The notes beneath the pieces are model-generated. The model worked only from the letters and a program-made list of their open reading frames with translations, had not been told where the DNA came from and ran no database searches. The position numbers and the translations under genes are program-made. This document shows positions 17,501 through 26,085 of a stretch of DNA of 64,000 bases, piece after piece. The first letter of the stretch is position 1, and each line of letters begins with the position of its first letter. This stretch comes from Salipiger bermudensis (GTDB taxonomy: Bacteria; Pseudomonadota; Alphaproteobacteria; Rhodobacterales; Rhodobacteraceae): the NCBI RefSeq assembly GCF_019801965.1, contig NZ_JAHVIA010000002.1, positions 1 through 64,000 of the forward strand, read 5' to 3'.

Positions 17501-18094
17501 GGCATCGCTGTCCTGCGTGGTGTAGCGCCCGGCGGTGTCGAGCAGCACCGCCTCGTTGGTGAACCACCAGTCGCAGTTGCGGGTGCCGCCGATGCCGCCG
17601 ATGGCACCCTTGCCGAGATGGTCGGCGAGCGGAAATTTCAGCCCTGAATTGACGATCGCGGTGGTCTTGCCGGCGCCCGGCGGGCCGATCACGATATACC
17701 AAGGCAGCTGGTAGAGATGGCGTGCACCGAAGCGCCCGCCGAGCTTTGATTTGCGCAGCATCACGAGCGCCTCGCCCATGCGCCCGCGCAGCTCGGCCAG
17801 CTCGGCCTCGACGGCGGTATCGCGGGCATCGCTGGCGGCGGCGCTGTCGGTGATCGCCTCGGTCATCGCCTGCTCGCGGGCGCGGCGGCGCAGCAGCAGG
17901 ATCAGGATCGCGATGGTGGTGGCGGCGGCGATGCCCGCCAGCGCGATCAGCCGGTTCGACTGACGGTCGAAGGGCCGCAGATTGCCGATCGAGACCAGAG
18001 GTCCGAGATACCATGTGGCGGCGGCCAGCGCGAGGCCGAACAGGATCACAACGCCGATCGGGCTGAAGATCTTGGAGAGGAGTCTACGGGTCAT
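14519..18094 (-). CDS. tssM: T6SS membrane complex subunit TssM (IcmF)
   Basis: TssM spans the inner membrane and with TssJ and TssL forms the trans-envelope channel. The 1191-residue protein has two N-terminal helices (about 10-30 and 50-68), a cytoplasmic NTPase-like domain with an intact Walker A (GPPGAGKTT, residues 137-145), a third helix near residue 450, and a large periplasmic part ending in the Ig-like domain that contacts TssJ. Length is normal. It starts 3 bases after the tssL stop and overlaps tagF. The cell-wall barrier it must cross is a reason to link the co-regulated M15 peptidase to it. Confidence 0.96.
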   Translation of the reverse strand: MTRRLLSKIFSPIGVVILFGLALAAATWYLGPLVSIGNLRPFDRQSNRLIALAGIAAATTIAILILLLRRRAREQAMTEAITDSAAASDARDTAVEAELAELRGRMGEALVMLRKSKLGGRFGARHLYQLPWYIVIGPPGAGKTTAIVNSGLKFPLADHLGKGAIGGIGGTRNCDWWFTNEAVLLDTAGRYTTQDSDAEADSQAWGGFLDMLRKHRRRQPINGAIVAISLSDLSLQDEQERRAHAKAVRTRLRELRGRLGVRFPVYVLFTKADLIAGFQEYFDTLGSEEREQVWGFTLPHEKKAVGDPLAGFGAEFDGLLAQLSNRSLERMQAETDYQRRSLIAGFPAQVASLRGVAESFLGDIFQESRFEDGQLLRGIYFTSGTQEGTPIDRLMMGMARTFGIGRQAIGSGKGQGRSFFLTRLLNGVIFRESGLVSANDAVERRYRLVRAGAVAASVLLFGGTAAVLSNSFLGNRQLVAEASTRLDSFRDLTADIPRDRVGDADLPSVVPALNILRELPGNPSASDPEPPVELTFGLYQGDAIGTESAQSYRGALNTLLLPRLLLRLETQMQASLNDPELLFEALKVYLMLGLQGQMDEDTVTQWMEIEWGLAFPNDPALQEDLMVHLTAMLSQPMQEIALNGPLVAQIQGLLAETPLAERLYQGIITAPAARALDPFRITEVGGPAVSRVILRPSGKPLSAGVEGVFTRDGFYGYVLPELTRVAERARFENLVLGDRAEEVTPAVLDRLGRDVLALYENDYVTRYDQLLGDLDILPMESLGQATEVINILSGPASPIRNILEAVSDETRLTELPESAQLAEDAAGAALGFVQGEVLSALDSQGSAIAEALASVAPKETGDARQPGQFVEERFRPLHDLTARFEGAPSQLDEVIAQMNAVFGDLNRLSLGQSTGTAIAGQGAGAAAELQAGLARLPNPLQRWAAQVVEGSSGAAVGGARAELNAKWQAQVLPVCRQTIEGRYPFTRQAQADVTLQDFSRLFAPQGLIDTFFEENLAPFVDQTTNPWRLKRVNGVELGISEAVVAQFQRASEIQDSFFLAPGQPSITFDVTPVALDPNVERVTLEVEGESLIYAHGPPQVTPMTWPGQGGRTRVRFAPNSPDRENAIQADGPWAWFRLLDTAELRRTNVSDRNRVIFNLGGRIAIFQLRAGSALNPFTVSALSSFSCPASL

Positions 18095-18097
18095 GGG

Positions 18098-19510
18098 TCA
18101 GCCTGCCTTCACGAGAATGACTTCGATGCGACGGTTCTTGGCGCGCCCCTCGGGCGTGTCGTTGGGGGCGATGGGCTCGCGGTCGGCGCGGCCCTCGGCG
18201 CTGATGCGTGTGCTGTCGACCAGCGTCTGCGAGATCCGATTCATGACGAACTGCGCCCGCGCCAGCGACAGCGCGAGGTTCGAGGGGAAGCGCGCGGTGT
18301 TGATCGGGATATTGTCGGAATGGCCGGCGACGATGATCTGCCCGCCTTCCTCGTTGAGTGCGCCGGCGACGCGGTCGACCACCTCGGCAAAGCGCGGCTC
18401 GAGCGTGTCGGAGGCCGGGGCGAACATGTTGGCCCCCGAGATCTGCACCGTGAGCGTGTTGCCGGCGCTCTCCACCGTCACCAGCCCCTCGTCGATCTCG
18501 GGCTGCAGGAAGGCCGAGACGGTCTCGACCGTCTCCACCTCGCGCGGGGCGGGCGGCGCCGGGGGTGGCGGCGGGGCCGGACGGTCGAGCTCAACCGGCC
18601 CGGTCACGTCGAGCGCGGCGATCTGGCCCCTCAGCGCCTCGGTCGAGCCGTTGAGCGCGAAGGAGAAGCCGGCAAAGGCGGCGCAGACCCCGAAGAGCGT
18701 CAGTCCGCCCGCCAGCCAGGCCGGTGTCCAGGCCGAGAGCAGGCGGTGCGCCACCTCGACGCCCCGCCAGCGCGGCGAGAGATCGCGCTCGGCCTGTCCG
18801 CGATGGCTGCGGATCAGCCGCGCCAGCCCGTCGCGGATGGCGAGATGCTTCTCGGCGCCGCGCGGCTCGACCCGGAGCCGGCCCTCGAAGCCGAGGCTGA
18901 GGCACATGTAGAGGAATTCCAGCAGGTCGCGATTGGCGGCGGGGGCCGCCTCGAGCCGCGACAGCAGGTCGTAGAACCGGTCGCCGCCATGGGTCTCCTT
19001 GTGGAAGGTGCCGACCATGCTGCGCTGGGCCCAGACGCTGCGCCCGCCCCAGGGCGTGTTGAGCACCACGTCGTCGATGGTGGCGCAGATGGCATAGCGC
19101 GCCACCCGCACGGTCTGGGCCGGAACGCCGGCCTTGAGGGCGGCGTCCTCGAAGCTGCGGATCTCGGCGATGACGCTCTCGCGCAGCGCCGCCGGGTCCG
19201 AGTGCTGCGCCCGGTTGCGGATCCGCGCCACCAGCGAGAACAGCGTGGAGGCGGCGGCGTTGAGCGGGTTCATCCCGGTCGCCGCCGCGCCCACCGCCAC
19301 GGCGGGGGGCTGCGGGACCGCTGAAAGCGCTGGGCGTTGCGGCGCTGGCGTTGCGGCGGGCATCGGCGGCGGGGCCGGCGGCATCTCTGCCTGCGCGCCC
19401 TGCGGCGGCGGCATGTGCGGCGGCACCGCGGGGCGGCGTCCGCCGGGATTGGGGCGCACAATGGTCTTCTCGGTGTCCGAGGGTTCGGCGAAGGGGTCGT
19501 CGCGGGTCAT
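18098..19510 (-). CDS. tssL: T6SS membrane complex subunit TssL with C-terminal OmpA/peptidoglycan-binding domain
   Basis: TssL (DotU/IcmH) joins the baseplate to the membrane complex. The ATG at 19510 has a GAGGAG ribosome site and gives 470 residues. Order: a short acidic tail with a TIVRPNPGGRR motif (Thr16), a Pro/Ala-rich linker to about residue 75, the DotU domain (about 85-290), one membrane helix near 285-305, and an OmpA-like domain (about 345-468) with SDNIPINTARFPSNLALSLARA. Agrobacterium TssL is phosphorylated by PpkA on an N-terminal Thr and then binds the FHA protein (established); Thr16 is the likely equivalent here. Peptidoglycan binding is built in, so no separate TagL is needed. 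Confidence 0.94.
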   Translation of the reverse strand: MTRDDPFAEPSDTEKTIVRPNPGGRRPAVPPHMPPPQGAQAEMPPAPPPMPAATPAPQRPALSAVPQPPAVAVGAAATGMNPLNAAASTLFSLVARIRNRAQHSDPAALRESVIAEIRSFEDAALKAGVPAQTVRVARYAICATIDDVVLNTPWGGRSVWAQRSMVGTFHKETHGGDRFYDLLSRLEAAPAANRDLLEFLYMCLSLGFEGRLRVEPRGAEKHLAIRDGLARLIRSHRGQAERDLSPRWRGVEVAHRLLSAWTPAWLAGGLTLFGVCAAFAGFSFALNGSTEALRGQIAALDVTGPVELDRPAPPPPPAPPAPREVETVETVSAFLQPEIDEGLVTVESAGNTLTVQISGANMFAPASDTLEPRFAEVVDRVAGALNEEGGQIIVAGHSDNIPINTARFPSNLALSLARAQFVMNRISQTLVDSTRISAEGRADREPIAPNDTPEGRAKNRRIEVILVKAG

Positions 19511-19536
19511 GACATCGCTCCTCAACGGGGGCCGCC

Positions 19537-20871
19537 TCAGCGGATCGCCCAAAGTTCCATTTCAAGGTCGGGGAAGTCGCCGGAGACATGCACGGCCAGG
19601 CCGCCAGAGCTGGCCATCTGCTTCCAGTAGGCGCTGTCGCGGTCGAGCTCGAAATAGACCACGCCCGAATGGTAGGGCACCTGACGCGGCGCCACCGGCA
19701 GCGGCCGCATCCCGATCCCCGGAAGCGCCGAGTTGACCAGCTGCCGTATCTCCTCGACCGGGCCCATCTTGGCCTGGGTCGGGAAGTGGCGGCGCACGTT
19801 CTCGGGCGGCACCGCGGCCTTGGCGGCGAGCACGAAATTGGCCGAGCCGAGCAGCCGCTTGTCCGAGATCATCGCCACCGAGACGCCATACTTGCGCGGC
19901 TCGATCGGGATCGCCACGGCGGTCTGCTCGAGCACCGCGCTGAGATACTGGCGCAGGGCGCGGAACACCGGCTGGAAGACGTTGGTTAGGTCGTCATGGG
20001 CGTAGGCCGGGAACTCCGGCGCGCGCTTTTCCGGCGTCATCAGCGTGGAAAGCTCACCGGCAAGCGCGGTGAGGCTCTGGAAGATCGCCTGCGGATGGGC
20101 GTTGCGCAGGGTCATCAGGTGGCGGATCTGCGGCAGGGTGCGGTTCACGCACATCAGCAGCAGGAAATCCGAGATCTCGGCCACGCCCTTGGCGGCGCCG
20201 GTCTGGGTCAGCCGCCCGGCCAGCGCCTCGGCCCGGTGGCTCAGCAGGCCCTCGAGCTCGCGCAGGAAATCGTGCAGCGGCGCGCCGGCGCGGGCATCGA
20301 GCGCCGAGGGGATGAAGGCCCGGTCGAGCACCACCTCGCGGTCGGGGCGGACCTCGATGATGCGCGCCACCGGGATCACCAGCTGGTCCGACAGGTCATC
20401 GAGATCGAGCGCCAGCGTCATCCGCAGCTTGCCCACCGCCATCTGCACCGCGCGCCGGTCGCGGCCCATGCTGTCGGTGACCTCGATCTCCTCGGGCCTG
20501 TAGCGCGCCGCCGATTGCTCCGCGCCGCTCAGATCGACCTCCGCCGCGCCATGGCGGCGCGCCGGGATCGCGAGATAGACCACCGTGTTCTTCGCGCTCT
20601 CTGGCACGTCGAGCGCCGGCGGCAAAGCATCGGCCTCGGGCACCCGGAAGGCGGCGCCGTCGGGGGTGAGGCCGGAGCAGGATTTCACCGCCAGCTTGCC
20701 CAGCTTCAACAGCTCCTGGTCGAGCGACAGCTCGGTCACGCCCCAGCCATAGGGGGTGAGCGCACCCGCCACCCCGGAGACCAGCGCTTCGACATAGCGG
20801 TCGTGCTGCTGGAAGTGATGCGGCTGGAGGAACATCCCCTCCTGCCAGACGACCTTGTTTTCCCAGGACAC
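19537..20871 (-). CDS. tssK: T6SS baseplate subunit TssK
   Basis: TssK links the baseplate wedge (TssEFG) to the membrane complex. The 444-residue protein starts at a GTG (VSWENKVVWQEGMFLQPHHFQ, the family N-terminus) with GGAAGG upstream; the longer open frame is antisense to tssJ. The shoulder, neck and C-terminal head regions are all present by length. It lies between tssJ and tssL, 26 bases from the latter. Confidence 0.96.
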   Translation of the reverse strand: MSWENKVVWQEGMFLQPHHFQQHDRYVEALVSGVAGALTPYGWGVTELSLDQELLKLGKLAVKSCSGLTPDGAAFRVPEADALPPALDVPESAKNTVVYLAIPARRHGAAEVDLSGAEQSAARYRPEEIEVTDSMGRDRRAVQMAVGKLRMTLALDLDDLSDQLVIPVARIIEVRPDREVVLDRAFIPSALDARAGAPLHDFLRELEGLLSHRAEALAGRLTQTGAAKGVAEISDFLLLMCVNRTLPQIRHLMTLRNAHPQAIFQSLTALAGELSTLMTPEKRAPEFPAYAHDDLTNVFQPVFRALRQYLSAVLEQTAVAIPIEPRKYGVSVAMISDKRLLGSANFVLAAKAAVPPENVRRHFPTQAKMGPVEEIRQLVNSALPGIGMRPLPVAPRQVPYHSGVVYFELDRDSAYWKQMASSGGLAVHVSGDFPDLEMELWAIR

Positions 20872-20906
20872 GGTGGTGATCCTTCCTTGCGTTGCGGGGG
20901 CCGCGA

Positions 20907-21350
20907 TCAGCGGATCGAGACGGTGTTGGCGCCGATGCTGACGCTGACGGCGTTGGGGCTGTCGGGGATCAGCGCGCGGCTGGCGAGGAAGCGGCTGCCG
21001 TCGATGTCGCGGAAGGCCGCGACCACGCCGATGGCGCCGGGTGCTTGCGCGAAGCTGCGGCTGTCGCTGACGCTGCGGCCGGGGGCGAGCTGGAAGTCGT
21101 CGACCGCCACGAGATCGGAGCCCAGTGTCGCCTCGGGCTCGTTGAACAGCGCGAAGAAATCGCCCGAGCGGAAGCTGGCGTCGGAGGTGAGGTAGTAGAC
21201 CTTCACCTGCGTCGGCAGGCCGCCGTTCATCTCTGCCGAGGCAGAGATGTTGAGCGCCACGCCGGTGCTCGGCGGCTCGGGGTTGGAGATGCAGCCCGAG
21301 AGCGTGACCGAGAGGAAGAACGCGGCGATGAGGGAGAAGAGCTTGAACAT
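20907..21350 (-). CDS. tssJ: T6SS outer-membrane lipoprotein TssJ
   Basis: TssJ anchors the membrane complex to the outer membrane through the TssM C-terminus. The 147-residue protein has a signal peptide with lipobox LSGC (Cys20; no Asp at +2, consistent with outer-membrane sorting) and the beta-sandwich core typical of the family (VKVYYLTSDASFRSGDFFALF). It sits 11 bases after tagH and upstream of tssK in the usual JKLM order. Confidence 0.93.
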   Translation of the reverse strand: MFKLFSLIAAFFLSVTLSGCISNPEPPSTGVALNISASAEMNGGLPTQVKVYYLTSDASFRSGDFFALFNEPEATLGSDLVAVDDFQLAPGRSVSDSRSFAQAPGAIGVVAAFRDIDGSRFLASRALIPDSPNAVSVSIGANTVSIR

Positions 21351-21361
21351 GGGGAGTCCTT

Positions 21362-22750
21362 TCAGAGTTTGCGGAGTTGGTCCTGGTAGGCGCGGGCGAA
21401 TTCGCGTCCGAAGGTCGACTGGAAGTCATCTTCGGTTTCGCGGGCGATCTGGGCGTACATTTTCTCGTAGGCCTCCCAGTAGCGGGCCTTCTTTCCGCCC
21501 AGCAGACCGCCGAGCGAGCTGCCCTGCTCGATGCGCGAGGCGAGCTGGTCGGGGCCGAGCCGGGCCAGAAGCGCCTTCAGCGCCGCCTCCATGCCCGCCA
21601 TCATCGCGACCTCGTGGGCGCGGATGTCGCCCAGCGCCTCGTGGGTGGCCACCTCGGCATCGAGATAGCCGCGCACGGTGGGGCGGATCATCGCCTCGAC
21701 CGCCTGCTCGGGGGAGATCGAGAACTTCAGGGGGTTGTTGCCGCCGTTGTTGATCATCGTGCGGTCCATCCGCATCTCGCTCTTGATCGCGGCGCGGGTC
21801 ATCAGGATCTCGCGCATGCCGGCGGTCATGGCGGCAAAGACGCGGCCGAGCCGGGCCATGGTCTCGGGCGTCTCGGCCTCGGGAATGGCGAGATGGGGGG
21901 CGCCGGCACCCTCGAGGAAGGCGCGCAGGGCGGCGTCGGAGGCGGTGGGGGCAGGCGGGACGGGCGCGGCAGACGGCGGCGGGGCCGGCTGAGGCGCGGG
22001 TGCAGGAGGTGGCGCGGGTTGCATGGGTGCCGCGGGTTCGGCAGCCGGCTTTGGCGCGGCCTCGGGCAGGGGCGCTGCGGGCGGCTCGGGGGCAAAGAGA
22101 TCGTCCCAATCGTCGGGGATCTGGCCCGGCTGCACCTCCGGCGCGGTGAAGGCGTCCTGCGCGGCGGGGCTGTGATCGGGCGCGCTGGCGCCGAGGGCGG
22201 GCCAGGCCTCGGGCGGCGTGTCGCCCGCGGGCAGCGGATCGGCGGCGAAGGGATCCTTGGGGATCGCGGCGCGCTGGGCCGAGGGCTCGGCAGGGGCACC
22301 CAGGAGCGCATCGAGGAAATCGTCGTCCGAGCCGCCGAGCGGATCGTGCGAAACCGCCTCGGCGGTCGGGGCCTGCGCCGGCAGCAGCAGGCTGTCCCCG
22401 GCGGGCGGCAGCGGGGCGTCCGGGGCACTCGATGCGCCGGCGATCTCGACCACCAGCTCGAAGCTGCCGATCTGGATCACGTCGCCATGGCTCAGCGGCG
22501 CGGGAATGTCGCCGATGTGCTCGCCGGCGTAGTTGAGGAAGGTCCCATTGGTGCTCAGGTCTCGCAGCACGTAGTCGCCGCCGCGCTCCTCCAGCACGCA
22601 ATGGCGCTTCGACAGCGTCCGGTCGGGATCGGGCAGCGAGAGGTCGTTCTCCGCGCCGCGCCCGACGGTCAGCGCGCCGTCGGTCATCTCGATGCGGTCG
22701 CGCCCGTCGGGCAGCGGGCCGGAGCTTGTCAGTCGCAGACACAGGGACAT
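21362..22750 (-). CDS. tagH: T6SS FHA-domain protein TagH
   Basis: TagH/Fha binds phospho-threonine on partner proteins and promotes T6SS activation. Residues about 20-95 form the FHA domain, with conserved VGRG, LSKRHC and LSTNGTFLN. A long Pro/Ala-rich linker follows (about 110-290), and the C-terminal T6SS-specific domain (about 295-462) contains NNPLKFSISPEQAVEAMI. Candidate ligands are the Thr tags in TssL, the kinase and the TssB-TssC fusion. It follows the PAAR gene by 3 bases. Confidence 0.93.
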   Translation of the reverse strand: MSLCLRLTSSGPLPDGRDRIEMTDGALTVGRGAENDLSLPDPDRTLSKRHCVLEERGGDYVLRDLSTNGTFLNYAGEHIGDIPAPLSHGDVIQIGSFELVVEIAGASSAPDAPLPPAGDSLLLPAQAPTAEAVSHDPLGGSDDDFLDALLGAPAEPSAQRAAIPKDPFAADPLPAGDTPPEAWPALGASAPDHSPAAQDAFTAPEVQPGQIPDDWDDLFAPEPPAAPLPEAAPKPAAEPAAPMQPAPPPAPAPQPAPPPSAAPVPPAPTASDAALRAFLEGAGAPHLAIPEAETPETMARLGRVFAAMTAGMREILMTRAAIKSEMRMDRTMINNGGNNPLKFSISPEQAVEAMIRPTVRGYLDAEVATHEALGDIRAHEVAMMAGMEAALKALLARLGPDQLASRIEQGSSLGGLLGGKKARYWEAYEKMYAQIARETEDDFQSTFGREFARAYQDQLRKL

Positions 22751-22753
22751 CGC

Positions 22754-23044
22754 TTATCCTCCCACCAGAACCGTCGGGCAGCCCATCACCACCGCGCCGC
22801 CATGGGCGCAGGTGTCCGAGAGCCGCGCCTGCGGCTTCTTGCCGGTGAGCACCTTGGTCGAGCCCTTGGCGATCATGTCCGGCGGGCCGACGCAGACCGC
22901 CATGGCGGTCGCGGTGGCGGCGGGCAGCTTGCCGATCAGCACCGTCGGGCAGGGCACCACGATGGGCCCGCCCACATGCGGGATGATGCCGGTGACCATC
23001 GGGCAGACATGCGTGTCGGTGACGCGGACGGCGGGCAGGGTCAT
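22754..23044 (-). CDS. PAAR-domain spike-tip protein
   Basis: PAAR proteins form the sharp tip on the VgrG trimer. The 96-residue protein is a single PAAR domain without effector extension. Visible are THVCPMV, GGPIVVPCPTVLIG, VCVGPPD and DTCAHGGAVVMGCPTVLVGG, with the Cys/His zinc ligands. I start at 23044, where the ATG overlaps the stop of the upstream gene; the longer open frame is antisense to that gene. Located with vgrG, it probably caps VgrG of this locus. Confidence 0.93.
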   Translation of the reverse strand: MTLPAVRVTDTHVCPMVTGIIPHVGGPIVVPCPTVLIGKLPAATATAMAVCVGPPDMIAKGSTKVLTGKKPQARLSDTCAHGGAVVMGCPTVLVGG

Positions 23045-23655
23045 GGCGTGCCCTCCGCCTGAGCGGGCAGCGCGCCGTTGCCGCCGCGGGCGATGTCGAG
23101 CGCGCGGGCCAGCAGTTCGGGGCCGCGCTGCTCGACCTTGTCGTCGTCGTGGTAGAGCGCGGTCAGCGCCATGCCGAAGGCCGCCCCGCCGACCGCGCCC
23201 GGAGGGGCGGCGTAATCTTCGAGCTCGCCCGGGCCGAGCGTGCCGTCGGCCATCGAGGCTGCCATGGCGCAGAGCGCGGTCTCGTCCTCGTTGCCTGCAG
23301 CGTCCAGCGCGGCGCGGGCGGCGGCGCGGGTCTCGGTCCCGGGCTTGAAGACCCAGGCCTCGGCGGCACGGAGCGGCGCGGGCATCGACGTGCCTTCGGG
23401 AACCGTCTCGCGCGCGGCGAGGCAGGCAAACCACGTGGCCTCGCGCGGGGGCAGGGCGTGGCAGAGGAGCAGCAGCATGTCGAGCAGCGCGGCCTTGGCC
23501 TCGAGCGCCGCCAGCATCTCGGGCACCGTGGCCGAAGCCGGCAGGTCGAGCGGCGTCTGCAGCACCGCGTTACCGGCGGCGAGCAGCTTCGCGGCGGGGG
23601 CCTCGGGCAGCTTGCGCAGACCGGCGAAGCGGTCGGTATGATCGGGGGCGCTCAT
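23041..23655 (-). CDS. T6SS-associated protein between vgrG and PAAR genes (DUF6931-like, tentative)
   Basis: The 204-residue protein is mostly alpha-helical and Ala-rich with no signal peptide. Features include an N-terminal LRKLPEAPAAKLLAAG, a central FACLAARETVPEG and a C-terminal AFGMALTALYHDDDK. I associate this type with DUF6931 proteins that accompany PAAR/VgrG pairs; this is from memory and tentative. It starts one base after the vgrG stop and overlaps the PAAR start by four, so the three are made together. An adaptor or chaperone role in loading the spike is plausible but unproven. Confidence 0.6.
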   Translation of the reverse strand: MSAPDHTDRFAGLRKLPEAPAAKLLAAGNAVLQTPLDLPASATVPEMLAALEAKAALLDMLLLLCHALPPREATWFACLAARETVPEGTSMPAPLRAAEAWVFKPGTETRAAARAALDAAGNEDETALCAMAASMADGTLGPGELEDYAAPPGAVGGAAFGMALTALYHDDDKVEQRGPELLARALDIARGGNGALPAQAEGTP

Positions 23656-23656
23656 G

Positions 23657-25783
23657 TCAGTTGATCATCGTGAGGGCGCCCTTGGCGAGGAGCAGCCCGG
23701 AGGATTTCAGTTGCGTCATGCCGCCGCCCTCGAGCTTCAGCATCCCGGCGCCCTTCAGCGCCGCCTGTCCCTTGGCCTCCATCTTGAGCTGGCCGCCGGC
23801 GGTGAACTTGCCCGTCGCGCTGGCCTTCACCTCGACCTGCGCCGAGGAGACGGTGATCTTGGAGGGCGTCATCTCGATCTTCGAGCCGCCGCAGGTCAGG
23901 ACGATCTTAGACCTGGCCGAGATCTCGAGCGCCGCGCCCACGTCGATCCTATAGCCCTTGCCGATGTCGTCGGTCTTGCCGCCCCTGACGTCGAGCGACT
24001 GATCGCCCGCGACGCTCAGCGCATCGTCGGCCCCCACCTTGGTGGCGCGCGCCTTGGCGATCTCGACGCTCTCCTTGCCCTTGGCGACGGTGAAGGCGTG
24101 GTCGCCCTCGCGGATGGTCTCGGTCTTGTCGCCGTGGATGGTCTGGGTGAAGGTGCCGCCCGTCTTGTGCTCGAGCCCGACGGTGATCTCGGCGTTGTTC
24201 TTGATGATCTGCCGGAAATCACGCTCGGACTGCAGGCGGACGAACTCGGCATCCTTCTTGTCCTCGAAGATCAGCTCGCTGAAACCGCCGCCGCCCTTCG
24301 AGCTGTTGGTCTTCAGCCCCGTCTGGGTCTGGTTGCCGGGCAGGGCATAGGGCGGATCGGTGTCGCCGTTATAGACCATGCCGGTGATCAGCGGGCGGTC
24401 GAGATCGCCCTCCTCGAACTGCACCACGACCTCCTGGCCGATGCGCGGCACGCCGACCATGCCCCAGCCCTTGCCGCTCCACGGCACCGCCGTGCGGATC
24501 CAGCATGAGGCGCTGTCGTCGGCGCGGCCCTCGCGGTCCCAGTGGAACTGCACCTTCACCCGGCCATAGCGGTCGGTCCAGATCTCCTCGCCCTTCTTGC
24601 CGACCACGACGGCGGTCTGCACGCCGGGATGCTCGGGGCGCGGGGTGACCTGCGGTGCGCGGAAGGCGGCCTTGATGGGCTGCACCTCGAAGAGGCAGCG
24701 ATAGGTGTCGGGGCTGGTTTTGCGGTCGAAGGCCAGCAGCGGGCCGAGGATCGCCTCGACCATCTCGCGGTCTTCGATATCGGCGTCGATCTGCAGCTGA
24801 TGGCGGGCCGAGATCACCAGATACTCGGCATTCTCGGACTTGCGCGGGTGCAGCTTGAGCTTGAACTTTGCGCCCGCACCCATCTGGCGCACGTTGCACG
24901 CGCCGGTGGCGCGCTGGGCCTGCGCCGCAAGCCCCTCGACGCGGACCCGGGCGTGATGTTCGCCGGTGCGGGTGTCGCTATGACGGCCGGGATAGTCGTA
25001 GAGCTCATAGCTCTTGAAGGCGTGCTTGCCCACCGGCAGCGCCTTGACGGTCCGAAGGTCCGACCTGGGCTTCTCGAAATCGTAATCCTGCAGCGTGACG
25101 CGGCCAGTCTGGATGCTCTCGCCGCCGCGCCAGTCGAAGACGTGATCGTCGCGGCGGCGGTACTCGGGGGCGCGGAAGTGGAAATCGATCTCGGCATGGT
25201 CCTCGACCGCGCGGTGGGCGCTGGCTTCGTCGGCGAGGATCAGCACCTCCTTCGATTTCTCGTGATCGTGGTAGTAGTAGATGCCTTCCTCCTCCATCAG
25301 CCGGCTGAGGAAGTCGAAATCGCTCTCGCGATACTGCACGCAGTAGCCGCGCTTGGGATAGGCATGCTTGGTGCGGTCGCGGAAATCCGAGAAGCCGTGC
25401 TGTGAGAACACCTCCTTGATCACGTCGATGACGGATTTGTCCTGGAAGATCCGGCAATTGGCGCTGCGGGTCAGGAACCACAGCCAGGGCCGCACGGTGG
25501 CGCGGAAATAGCCGCGCCCGGCATGGGAGCCGAGATATTCGGCGCCGGTGCAGCGGCCCTGGAAATAGCGGATCTTGTCCTTGGGGGCGTCGATCTCGAG
25601 CGGTAGGCGCTCGCCCACCAGCTTTTGTAGGTCGAGGTCGATGTCCGGGGACATGAACTCGATGGTGGTCTCGGTGAGGCGGCTCAGACCCTCGTCGACC
25701 TGCGCCCGCATCAGGAAGCCCTTGAGCTTGCCGGGGAGCTTGAGCCGGACCTGCCGGCCCTCGAGAACGGTGTCCTGTGCCAT
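23657..25783 (-). CDS. vgrG: T6SS spike protein VgrG (TssI)
   Basis: VgrG forms the trimeric cell-puncturing spike on the Hcp tube. The 708-residue protein has the gp27-like head (about 1-370), an OB-fold gp5-like domain (WTDRYGRVKVQFHWD, SCWIRTAVPWSGKGWG), and the beta-helix with a DUF2345-type C-terminus of repeating G-K-x-x-I-x-A blocks. No extra effector domain follows the helix, so cargo would have to ride on PAAR or bind noncovalently. Length is typical. Confidence 0.96.
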   Translation of the reverse strand: MAQDTVLEGRQVRLKLPGKLKGFLMRAQVDEGLSRLTETTIEFMSPDIDLDLQKLVGERLPLEIDAPKDKIRYFQGRCTGAEYLGSHAGRGYFRATVRPWLWFLTRSANCRIFQDKSVIDVIKEVFSQHGFSDFRDRTKHAYPKRGYCVQYRESDFDFLSRLMEEEGIYYYHDHEKSKEVLILADEASAHRAVEDHAEIDFHFRAPEYRRRDDHVFDWRGGESIQTGRVTLQDYDFEKPRSDLRTVKALPVGKHAFKSYELYDYPGRHSDTRTGEHHARVRVEGLAAQAQRATGACNVRQMGAGAKFKLKLHPRKSENAEYLVISARHQLQIDADIEDREMVEAILGPLLAFDRKTSPDTYRCLFEVQPIKAAFRAPQVTPRPEHPGVQTAVVVGKKGEEIWTDRYGRVKVQFHWDREGRADDSASCWIRTAVPWSGKGWGMVGVPRIGQEVVVQFEEGDLDRPLITGMVYNGDTDPPYALPGNQTQTGLKTNSSKGGGGFSELIFEDKKDAEFVRLQSERDFRQIIKNNAEITVGLEHKTGGTFTQTIHGDKTETIREGDHAFTVAKGKESVEIAKARATKVGADDALSVAGDQSLDVRGGKTDDIGKGYRIDVGAALEISARSKIVLTCGGSKIEMTPSKITVSSAQVEVKASATGKFTAGGQLKMEAKGQAALKGAGMLKLEGGGMTQLKSSGLLLAKGALTMIN

Positions 25784-25788
25784 GTCGC

Positions 25789-26085
25789 TCAGCCCTCCTC
25801 CGGCAGCGTCATCACCTTGAGCTGGCCGTCGCGCTCGAGCCGCGCCACGATGGCGGGGTGGATGGCCCAGAGCGCGCCGGTCTCGAGCCCCTCGGGCAGC
25901 AGCGCGTCGAGCGCGTCCATCGAGGGCAGGCTCAGGCAGCGCACCGGGGTCGGGTAACCGTCGGTGCTGGTGAGCAGGGCGTCGAGATGGGCCTCGCCGT
26001 CGATCAGCCAGCAGGCATTGCCGATCCGGGCGAGCAGGATGCCGCTTTCGCCGCCGGGGCCGTCATGAGGAAGATCGTCGCGCAT
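25789..26085 (-). CDS. small T6SS-locus protein of unknown function
   Basis: A 98-residue acidic protein (MRDDLPHDGPGGESG...) with no recognised family, signal or membrane helix. It lies between the TssB-TssC fusion gene and vgrG; its ATG overlaps the upstream stop (TGATG) and it ends 5 bases before the vgrG start, so it is translated with both. A GTG one codon upstream is an alternative start. The mixed alpha/beta pattern (ACWLIDGEAHLDALL, LWAIHPAIVARLERDG) suggests a compact domain. A chaperone for the neighbouring large protein is one possibility, without direct evidence. Confidence 0.6.
   Translation of the reverse strand: MRDDLPHDGPGGESGILLARIGNACWLIDGEAHLDALLTSTDGYPTPVRCLSLPSMDALDALLPEGLETGALWAIHPAIVARLERDGQLKVMTLPEEG

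Noticed and set aside
15461-17647. 728-codon open frame antisense to tssM
   Set aside because: Same artefact of GC-rich third positions; no ribosome site, no domain, complete overlap with TssM.
23657-25783. VgrG with a C-terminal toxin
   Set aside because: The protein ends within the DUF2345-like beta-helix at normal length; no additional domain is present.
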